Shown piece after piece: positions 54,960 through 64,000 of a DNA stretch of 64,000 bases. Within the stretch, counting starts at the first letter, position 1. The number at the start of each line of letters is the position of its first letter. This stretch comes from Phymorhynchus buccinoides. Its lineage: Eukaryota > Mollusca > Gastropoda > Neogastropoda > Raphitomidae. The DNA is taken from assembly GCA_017654935.2 (NCBI GenBank), contig CM065687.1:17176740-17240739 (forward strand), written 5' to 3'. The notes below the pieces were generated by a model. That model was not told the origin of the DNA and did no database searches. It saw only the letters and a program-made list of their open reading frames with translations. The position numbers and the translations under genes were made by a program.

Positions 54960-55400
54960 GACAAATATGTCTCAAATGATGTAGCCTCGCATGCCCTGCT
55001 CTCATGGTGACCTCAGTTTTGATTACCAATCCAGTTTATGCCCTTGGTGCGATTGGGTCAAAGTCATGGGGATCAGTATGTTCTGGGGAGCTGTCGGTGG
55101 ACGGACGTGGTGGCGCCCTCGGAGGAGGACCTCACTCACGCTGGCTCCGCGACTAAGACATTATTGTCGTCAGTAGGGGGGCTTAGTAGGTGGTGTCCTG
55201 CGTGCAGGCTCAACTGAACTCCACCGAAGTGACTCAGCAGCAGTGCAGTGTCTCCTCGGTTGGTTCCCTCCTGACGGCCTAACATAGATTCGCTCCCCTT
55301 GGACTGCTGGTTTCGGATTCTGCGACTTGAACATGCCAGGGTATAGCTGAGAGTTGGCACTCAGAATGAGCGGCGTGGGAGCAACGCCAATGTACGGCCC
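54960..55400. repeat. Unclassified moderately GC-rich sequence, possible LINE UTR
   Basis: GC-richer than the surroundings and without a conserved frame. The 60-75 codon frames on either strand have no domain. It may be repeat-derived, but no second copy is present in this window. Confidence 0.3.
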
Positions 55401-55431
55401 AGAAGATGGGACAGCAAAAAAGGAAGCAAAA

Positions 55432-55439
55432 CACACACA

Positions 55440-55492
<53 letters not shown>

Positions 55493-55524
55493 CAACACAC
55501 AAACACACACACACACACAAACAA

Positions 55525-55557
<33 letters not shown>

Positions 55558-55593
55558 CACACACACGCACGCACGCACACACGCACGCGCACG

Positions 55594-55631
<38 letters not shown>

Positions 55632-55632
55632 A
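55432..55632. repeat. (CA)n / (CGCA)n microsatellite
   Basis: About 200 bp of CA dinucleotides with AACA and CGCA interruptions. Confidence 0.95.
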
Positions 55633-55659
55633 AGATGTGCAAGACAAAAAAAGAAAAAA

Positions 55660-56526
55660 GAAGTAGAACTTACAGCACAGACTATATAGTGTTACATTCT
55701 CTTTGCTTACAGTTAGACTGTGTATCTAAGGACAAATGTATATTTAGCAACATTTTGTCATTTGGGAGAAAAGGGACAGGGTTTAGTGTCAGCCTATGAT
55801 TATTTCATAAAATCTGAAAGAAGCAGATTTTGAGATTGAGTGTCGTAAACATGAGGGGAGGTGACGAATCTACATGTTTGCCCACTTAGATTTTAAGTGA
55901 TATGAATGCATATTATTCAAAGTATAGTTGTGTGTCAAGTAAATGTTAATGTATAACAAATGACTATTCAATTGTTTTGAGCTCAGTATCATAATTATGC
56001 CAACATTGTGTTCGCGCATTTCCTATTGATTCTGGATCGTTGCCCAGTCCCCCTTGATCCCCCCCCCCCCCTCTCTTCCCCCCCTCCTTCATCGGGGGCC
56101 TCCTACGCATTTATTGTGTCCTTCTTCCCCATTTCCCCCCCCCCCCCCCCCCCCCATTCTCTCTTTAGCTTTTCGATTGCTTCCAAATTTCATATGAAAT
56201 GCTTAGATGTACTTCATTTTTATTCTTTAAGCAAACTTGGCTGAATTAATTATTAATATCGTGAACATAGACAGGCCTTGTTTTGCATTTTGTCTAACCC
56301 TTATGTTAATGATGATCTAAATCTGAACGTATATTACTAACCTAACCCTAACTTCTTTTGTAAATGTCTTTCACTTAAAAAACAAAACAACAAAAAACCG
56401 ATAGGGCAACTTTTAAGATTTTGTCTTTGGATAACGTCCACAAAGCTTTGCAAAATTGTGCTTTTCCTCCATGTAACCGACAGTTGAGTAAATGGGCATA
56501 AATGCACATGGATACACATGTCGATT
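55660..56526. other. No gene recognised; C homopolymers
   Basis: Unique AT-rich sequence with C-rich patches at about 56060-56085 and 56138-56155. Confidence 0.4.
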
Positions 56527-56883
56527 ACTTTCGTCACATGACCTGAATCAGATTATCACGCGCTATAATGGCTGCACATTTCGCGGCATCATATGAATTA
56601 AACGAAGTTGTTGCCTGATTGAATATGGGACTACTTTCGTCACATGACCTGAATCAGATTATCACGCGCTATAATGGCTGCACATTTCGCGGCATCATAT
56701 GAATTAAACGAAGTTGTTGCCTGATTGAATATGGGACTACTTTCGTCACATGACCTGAATCAGATTATCACGCGCTATAATGGCTGCACATTTCGCGGCA
56801 TCATATGAATTAAACGAAGTTGTTGCCTGATTGAATATGGGACTACTTTCGTCACATGACCTGAATCAGATTATTACGCGCTA
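56527..56883. repeat. 106-bp tandem array, ~3.4 nearly identical copies
   Basis: The unit starts ACTTTCGTCACATGACCTG and runs through ATCACGCGCTATAATGGCTG, TTTCGCGGCATCATATG and GTTGTTGCCTGATTGAATATG. Starts at 56527, 56633, 56739 and 56845. Almost no differences among copies, so expansion was recent. The unit has no frame or known family. Confidence 0.95.
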
Positions 56884-57060
56884 AACAGAAGATTGAAAGT
56901 TTAAGAGGGTAGTGTGACCAGTGTCTGGTTTCTATTTAGGTGACAGTATCCTTCTGTGGTTCGGAATCTATAAAAAAAAAAAACACAAAAAAACCGGGCG
57001 TTGTTGTTTATTACAATTGGAATGTGGGTCTCTGTTGTGTCTGTTCGTCTCTCTGTAGCT

Positions 57061-57214
57061 GTCTCTCACTCACTCACTCATTCACTCTCTCCCTCTCACA
57101 CGCATATACAAGCCCACGCGTGTGCACACACGCACGCACACGCGCATACGAACACACACACTTTCTATCCTTCAGTATTGTACGTCCGATCCCCCCCCCC
57201 CCCACCCCATCCGT
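57061..57214. repeat. CACTCA, CACGCA-type simple repeats and C run
   Basis: Short impure microsatellites and a C homopolymer at about 57189-57203. Confidence 0.8.
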
Positions 57215-57345
57215 GGGGATACCGGGAGGTGTCTATCATAAAAACAGTTCCCCCACCTTCTGGAAGTTCTGTGCTTGTAACTTCCTCTAATCTGCTACTC
57301 TCTTTGACTCTGCCTTTTTCCCTTTGCTTTCTATCATATACTATA
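57215..57345 (+). repeat. Dispersed repeat with conserved open frame, copy 2
   Basis: GTGGGGATACCGGGAGGTG, then GTTCCCCCACCTTCTGGAAG and TGCTTGTAACTTCCTC, matches the inverted copy at 13591-13800. The frame gives SSPTFWKFCACN. Confidence 0.6.
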
Positions 57346-57795
57346 TTTCTGACTTATTGGCCCATTCTCCTGCCTTTTTTTCACAAAAATGTTTCCAACT
57401 AATGTTTGTTCCTTTGAGCTTCTCCGAAATCGGAATGTGTCGGCTGTACGCAGCGGGGAGACCAGCCAAAAAACTGAAAACCGGACACATCCGTACCTTA
57501 CCCATTATGGCCATATGGACTTTGGAACGCAGAAGAAGAAGAAGAAGAAGTACGTCCCGCGGATCTGTCTAACGCAGATAATTATATGGGCTCCAATTTC
57601 GTTTTGTCCTGTGCTGTCTTCTCTCTTTTCTTTTCTGTCTCCCCCCCCCCCCACCTTTACTCCTCAGTTACACCCCCCCTCCCCCCGCGCGCCCCACGGC
57701 AGGAAGGGGAACACTAAAAAGCTTTCATGTTAATAAAATTGTGGTTTTTTTTAAACTTTAACTCGATCAAACCACATGTAATAACTTAGGTCTGG

Positions 57796-57796
<1 letters not shown>
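57346..57796. other. No gene recognised
   Basis: C/T-rich, with a short (GAA)n at about 57530-57549. No defensible exon. Confidence 0.4.
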
Positions 57797-59375
<1,579 letters not shown>

Positions 59376-59622
59376 TTAACCCTTTCACCGCCAGACATAT
59401 TTCAGCTAACAATGTCCATTAAATTTACCTGGGTAGAGAACAAAAATCCATCTGCAGTATTGGGGATTCTTATGTGACAGATATAAAATAAGGTCTAACC
59501 TTCCTTCCCAAAATTAAGACAATAGGGTCTTTGGATAATAGACCCCAATTTGATGCCTTTTAGTGACATGGGTGTTAAATAATTGTGGTGCTAAAATGCA
59601 ACGTTGGCGGAGAAAGGGTTAA
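59376..59622. mobile_element. TTAA-flanked miniature element, full copy
   Basis: It starts TTAACCCTTTCACCGCC and ends GGCGGAGAAAGGGTTAA, with TTAA on both sides. The interior includes CCATCTGCAGTATTGGGGATTC, AATAGACCCCAATTTGATGCC and TAGTGACATGGGTGTTAAA. 247 bp, noncoding, the best-preserved member in the window. Confidence 0.88.
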
Positions 59623-60002
59623 TGCACAGTATCTCCAGATTTGCTTCAAATTTGGATGGCTCTTTTCTGGGCCGGTGCAATATATTTCCACAATATACAT
59701 TTTGTGTTGCTGCCAAGCTTCTATTTGGAGCAAAACTCTTTTTTAACAAACAGATAAACAGACAACAGACAGACACATAAAGACAACTTGCGACCAACCA
59801 AAATGATCCCCTCAGTCGTAGGGTAACAGCAATGGCATTGCGACAATATTTCCATTGATTATACGCCTGCTCGCACATTACGTTCAGTCTCCGACCCTCT
59901 ATTTCTCCAGATCCCTAGTAGGTATAAGCTTTCAACTGTTGGTCGACGCTCTTTTCCTGTTTCAGGACCAACCTCCTGGAACAAAATTTCTCTCAAATTC
60001 AA

Positions 60003-60062
60003 AGTCAAAGTCAAAGTAAGTTTATTTCCAAACCCCCCGGGGGGTACATGAAATTGTTACAT
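60003..60062 (-). repeat. LINE 3' tail fragment
   Basis: CAAAGTCAAAGTAAGTTTAT, then CCCCCCGGGGGGTACATG, is the reverse of a LINE end whose tail is (CTTTGA)n-like. Only about 60 bp. Confidence 0.45.
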
Positions 60063-60409
60063 AATGTCACCCTCCGTCAGCGACCGACCCTCTCTGCTTT
60101 CAAATCAAGGGTAAAAGAGAAAAGTGTGGCAGGCTTGTAGGTTGGTGTTTCGTGGCGAGCGATGGTGGTCTACTACTTAGCAAACTCACGATTTTGTTCG
60201 TACAATAAAACAAAAAAGCATGGAACTCCATCGTATCAGGTTCGAGCCGGATGCGGAAGTTGTTTGTCTTCGTATTCAATATCATGCATTATAAGGATCA
60301 ACCATTTAAGAATACCATTTAGGAATAGGCACTTTCAAACTTACGATACAGTTGGAAGATGAATCAAGGGGACAACAGAGAAGGGAGAAAGGGACAGAGG
60401 GATACAGGC

Positions 60410-60700
<291 letters not shown>

Positions 60701-60719
60701 CGGATAGAGAGACTCAGAC

Positions 60720-60806
60720 ATATCGTGTTGTGTATTAGTAAAGAGTGAGCAAAGAGATTATTGTGATTTATCGTGTTGTGTATTAGTAAAGAGTGAGCAA
60801 AGAGAA
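60720..60806. repeat. 49-bp tandem duplication
   Basis: ATCGTGTTGTGTATTAGTAA followed by AGAGTGAGCAAAGAGA occurs twice in a row. Confidence 0.9.
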
Positions 60807-61244
60807 AACAACAACAGAGAAGGCATTTAGGGAACTGGGTTCTGGGGAAGGGGGAGAGAGCAGGGAGTAGTTGTGGGGGTCAGACAAGGTTAGTAACGAG
60901 ACGCAACACCAAGACCTTGGGAACTTCATTTCCTGTCCTGGTTCTCAAGCATTGTTAGCTCCCTAGTTATGTCCCCCTTTTTTTTCCCTCGCGAGTCTTC
61001 TCCCCTTGAGTGCCACTTCTTCATTGATCAGTTCAGCGTCGCATCACTAGGTGGTGTACAGTACCGATTCGCTTTGTCCCGTTTCGTCTTGTTGCTGGGG
61101 ATGCCCATTTTGTTCGAACTGTCTCAATCCTTGCGTCCGCAATTATCAACTTGGGTTGTTATAGATGTACCGGTGTCATTTCGCCTTGTTTGACCACGAT
61201 GGTGCAATGACGTTATCACACACATTATTCTCCATGTCTCTGTT
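60807..61244. other. No gene recognised
   Basis: The 74-codon frame at 60969-61193 is open on the + strand but has no recognised domain, and no convincing acceptor or donor pair. Confidence 0.35.
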
Positions 61245-61345
61245 CCACTCTCTTCAGAGGGCTGGATGTAAAAAGTGTGTATTCTGTGCTTATTTTATTA
61301 CAGCCCTCTATAAATAAAAGTCGTTCGTTCGTTCGTTCGTTCTCC
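61245..61345 (+). repeat. LINE/SINE 3' end with (TTCG)n tail
   Basis: GGGCTGGATGTAAAAAGTGTG, then TATTTTATTACAGCCCTC, AATAAAAG and a run of TCGT/TTCG repeats. A similar end (GGATGGCTTGATGTAAAAAGG, AATAAAAGTTTGACTTTGAC) is at 61510-61582, so two related tails lie 250 bp apart. Confidence 0.65.
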
Positions 61346-61400
61346 CTGTACTTCACAATGCCTGTCTGTCTGTGTGCCTGTTTGTTGGTCTCTAACTCTG

Positions 61401-61401
<1 letters not shown>

Positions 61402-61466
<65 letters not shown>
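61402..61466. repeat. (CA)n microsatellite
   Basis: About 65 bp of CA dinucleotides, between two LINE-type tails. Confidence 0.95.
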
Positions 61467-61467
<1 letters not shown>

Positions 61468-61509
61468 ATTTTCATGTTCTACTTGTTTATTATTTGATTT
61501 CTGTTTTGT

Positions 61510-61603
61510 TATGGATGGCTTGATGTAAAAAGGCATAATGCAATGCTTATTCAATGTCCATCTGGAAATAAAAGTTTGACTTTGACACACACACACACAC
61601 ACA

Positions 61604-61639
<36 letters not shown>

Positions 61640-61703
61640 CACGCACGCGCGCACGCACACGCACACACGCACACGCACACGCACGCACACGCACACGCAC
61701 ACG

Positions 61704-61740
<37 letters not shown>
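61510..61740 (+). repeat. LINE/SINE 3' end followed by (CA)n/(CGCA)n
   Basis: A tail ending AAGTTTGACTTTGAC passes directly into CA and CGCA repeats to 61740, a common configuration where a microsatellite grows from a retroelement tail. Confidence 0.75.
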
Positions 61741-61938
61741 GGAATTTACAAGCCGAAGAAGCTGGTGCATCAAAGCTCAAAAGAATTCGCCAAGCCTCCC
61801 GGTATTTCGATCACATCCTGTGCTGGGGATCATGAGACTTCAGCAAGGAATCCTTTTCGTCCATCGTCAAACAGGGCAGTGGCCATCTTCCCTGATCGCG
61901 TGGATTTGTGGGCACGTGCGGTGCACGCAACCAGCTAA
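61741..61938 (+). other. Unrecognised open segment, coding potential uncertain
   Basis: The + strand frame continuing from the CA tract reads [20 protein letters not shown], then NPFRPSSNRAVAIFPDRVDL, and stops at 61938. Codon use is varied and the composition looks protein-like, but I recognise no family and see no start codon of its own outside the repeat. It could be a chance frame or a decayed exon. Confidence 0.25.
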
Positions 61939-62142
61939 CAGTACCCGGATGGGGGGGTATCTCGCAATCATTATGGGCAATGTTTATGAGGTATTTCCGC
62001 CGAGGTTGTTTTTTTTCTTGTTTTTTTTTCGTTTGCGTGTTTGTCTCATGAGCAATGTTTTTTGTTTGTTTTCAATGTGCGAACCTTTACAGCCACACCC
62101 CACCCACCACCACGTCACGTGTAACATTCCCTCTTATGCAGG

Positions 62143-62337
62143 GAGATTTCTTAAGATGTCTTAGCGACTATAAGAGGGAAAACACGTGAAAATCTGGATT
62201 TTGACAGGTGACGTGGTGGGTCTTTGAGGTTCATGGGACGCTAGGGTTTCACTATTAAAGACCCACCAGATCACGTGTCAAAATCACGGGTTTCGTGTGT
62301 TTTCCCTCTTATAGCTGGTAAGAAATCTTGTTTTGAC
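62143..62337. mobile_element. Foldback element (TTAAAGACCCAC family), copy 2
   Basis: The arms at about 62143-62227 and 62260-62337 pair as inverted repeats (TATAAGAGGGAAAACACGTG with GTGTTTTCCCTCTTATA, GTGGTGGGTCTTTGA with TTAAAGACCCACCAG). The loop is about 33 bp. It shares GTGTTTTCCCT and GCTGGTAAGAAATCTT with the element at 37117-37322. Noncoding. Confidence 0.85.
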
Positions 62338-62595
62338 CAGGTTTGACTCCCATGCAAATGCCCCCAAATTGAAAACAAAACAGCATTTTAAAGAGCAGCC
62401 TCAATTTGAAGTTGGGGTATTTGCATGTGGGTCACAGCTACCCAGAAAAAAACCAAGGGACTTAATTGTGCTGGGTCAGTGTGTCTTTAAGAACACTTTG
62501 TTTGCTTGATTTAAGGTCAATATAACTCTCCATTAAATCTTGGAGCTATCCTTCAATCATAGGACATTGACCTATTAAAATCGAAAATGTCATAT
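62338..62595. other. No gene recognised
   Basis: Short unique stretch between two miniature elements. Confidence 0.4.
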
Positions 62596-62833
62596 CCCTT
62601 TCACCGCCAGCCATATTTCAGCCAAAACTTTCCATTAAATGTACCTGGGCAGAGAACAAAATCCATCTGCAGTATTGGGGATTCTTCTGTGACATATATA
62701 AAATAAGGTCTATCCTTACTTCCAAAAACTAAGACAACAGGGTCTTTGGATAATAGACCCCAATGTGATGCCTTTTAATGACATAGGTTGCAAATCACTG
62801 TGGTGCTAAAATGCGACTTTGGCGGTGAAAGGG
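62596..62833. mobile_element. Miniature element of the CCCTTTCACCGCC family, TTAA lost
   Basis: It starts CCCTTTCACCGCCAGCC and ends TTTGGCGGTGAAAGGG. The interior matches the 59376 copy closely (TGCAGTATTGGGGATTCTTC). Flanking bases are ATAT and ATTG where TTAA is expected, so the target site has mutated. Confidence 0.85.
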
Positions 62834-63071
62834 ATTGTGTTCTCTCCTGTCAGGACAACAAAATGTCCGATTTTGTTTTAACACTGGCCCGCTTTGTGTT
62901 ATTGATTTCTGCAAGAGCCAGGAAATTGTCCTATTGATTTACTTGTCTGAGGACAGTTTGTCCGATCACTTTTCGATCCTCGGTACATATCAGTGATCCT
63001 TGTAATTAGTAAACATTACTAACGTCGCATGTTTTGCCATGCAGTGCGCGTCTGTAGAACACACATCACTT

Positions 63072-63315
63072 TTAACCCTTTCACCGCCAGCCATTAGTCA
63101 GCCAAAAATGTCCATTAAATTTACCTGGATAGAGAACAAAATCCATCTGCAGTATTTGGGGATTCTTCTGTGACATATATAAAACAAGGTCTATCCTTAC
63201 TTCCCAAAACTAAGACAACAGTGTCTTTGGATAATAGACCCCAATTTGACGCCTTTTTAGTGACATAGGTGTTAAACCACTGTGTTGCTAAAATGCGACT
63301 TTGGCGGTGAAAGGG
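63072..63315. mobile_element. Miniature element of the CCCTTTCACCGCC family
   Basis: It starts TTAACCCTTTCACCGCC and ends TTTGGCGGTGAAAGGG, followed by CTCA. The interior is nearly the same as the 62596 copy. The two lie only about 240 bp apart in the same orientation. Confidence 0.87.
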
Positions 63316-63610
63316 CTCAAACAAACAAACAAATAAAAGCATTTATTTTGTTCTCATGTTCAATGATTCTACCTTTTCTCCCATGCTGCCGGGCTTTGGC
63401 AAAGCCATCAGTCCAGTCCCGAGGAAGAAGTGAAGAAGTGTAGCCTGTTTGTTTGTATGTTTGTTTGTTTGTTTGTTTTTCTTCAGCGCCTCTGTGAGAC
63501 CCAACAACTTCTTTTGCGTGTGTGTGCATGCGTGTGTTTGTGTACAAGTGTGTATTGAGATCCTACATAATTGCACAAATGTGTTATGGATTAAGATAGG
63601 GTGATTAAGG
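63316..63610. other. No gene recognised; (CAAA)n-like and TTTG-rich patches
   Basis: Short CAAACAAACAAACAAA at 63317-63332 and its TTTG counterpart near 63451-63476. Nothing coding. Confidence 0.4.
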
Positions 63611-63617
63611 TGAGTGA

Positions 63618-63715
63618 ATACGAATACGAATACGAATACGAATACGAATGTTTTTATTGAGGGTAAAACAGATAAGCTGGGTAGCTTTTTTACACTATTG
63701 CCCTCAAGCAAATAA
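63618..63715 (-). repeat. LINE 3' end with (ATTCGT)n tail
   Basis: Five GAATAC hexamers (63618-63648), then GTTTTTATTGAGGGTAAAAC, AGATAAGCTGGGTAGC and a TTGCCCTCAAGC segment. On the minus strand this is a UTR ending in a hexameric tail, typical of a 3' end of a CR1/L2-like LINE. Confidence 0.6.
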
Positions 63716-63881
63716 ACAACAATTAATGAAGAAAACGATTAACAGAAACGTAAAAAGCAACAACAAAACCGGCAACAATAGTGACAAAAATATACAAGTA
63801 ATATAACACAACAAGGCAAAAATGGCCACACAACAACAATTGAAGATTTAAGACCCCTACCCCACCCCACCCCAAGTGGGG

Positions 63882-63887
<6 letters not shown>

Positions 63888-63970
<83 letters not shown>
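63888..63970. repeat. (GA)n microsatellite
   Basis: About 83 bp of uninterrupted GA dinucleotides close to the window end. Confidence 0.98.
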
Positions 63971-63974
<4 letters not shown>

Positions 63975-64000
63975 AAAACTTCATTGCATAGGAACCAGTG

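Overview
The window is animal nuclear DNA dominated by repeats, most likely from a mollusc or another lophotrochozoan. The evidence is split coding exons with GT-AG borders, non-LTR retrotransposons of CR1/L2-like type, a Ty3/gypsy-type LTR element, TTAA-flanked miniature elements, very long dinucleotide arrays and a C-type lectin gene. The species assignment is inference. No bacterial-style operon, rRNA or functional tRNA is visible.

Host gene. I can defend only one: a secreted-type C-type lectin-like gene on the + strand. Three exons are visible: a short Cys-rich exon at 9157-9237, the N-terminal half of the lectin domain at 14496-14717, and the C-terminal half with the stop codon at 38078-38313. 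All junctions are phase 1 and fit each other. The roughly 23.4 kb intron between the two lectin-domain exons is filled with retrotransposons. The promoter and signal-peptide exon must lie upstream of 9157 and were not recognised.

Layout. 0.5-7.1 kb: two minisatellite arrays built on one 16-bp core in opposite orientations, separated by a 149-bp spacer with a telomere-like motif. 7.1-14.5 kb: lectin exons, microsatellites, a LINE fragment, a 58-bp tandem array and TTAA-type miniature elements. 14.8-19.3 kb: a modular array of a dispersed repeat rich in AAGGTCA motifs. 19.5-26.4 kb: two decayed minus-strand LINEs. 26.4-35.3 kb: a minus-strand LTR retrotransposon with nearly identical 2.4-kb LTRs, a gag with a SCAN-like domain, protease, an integrase zinc-binding segment and then a remnant of reverse transcriptase. 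That order is the one found in Gmr1-like elements, and most of pol is deleted. 35.3-38.0 kb: an ORF1 fragment and three inverted-repeat elements. 38.3-40.1 kb: two tandem arrays just after the lectin stop. 41.4-47.6 kb: microsatellites and a pogo-like TA-flanked element set inside a larger inverted repeat. 47.6-53.1 kb: a nearly full-length but broken L2/CR1-like LINE whose ORF1 carries an SGNH-hydrolase-like domain. 53.0-54.05 kb: long GAA/GGA tracts. 54.4-64 kb: SINE-like sequence, microsatellites, more miniature elements and LINE 3' tails.

Nothing here looks like a multi-gene pathway. The most interesting items are the Gmr1-like element with its deletion junction, the miniature element abutting the lectin splice acceptor, the tandem arrays that carry a transposon-end motif, and the inverted minisatellite pair.
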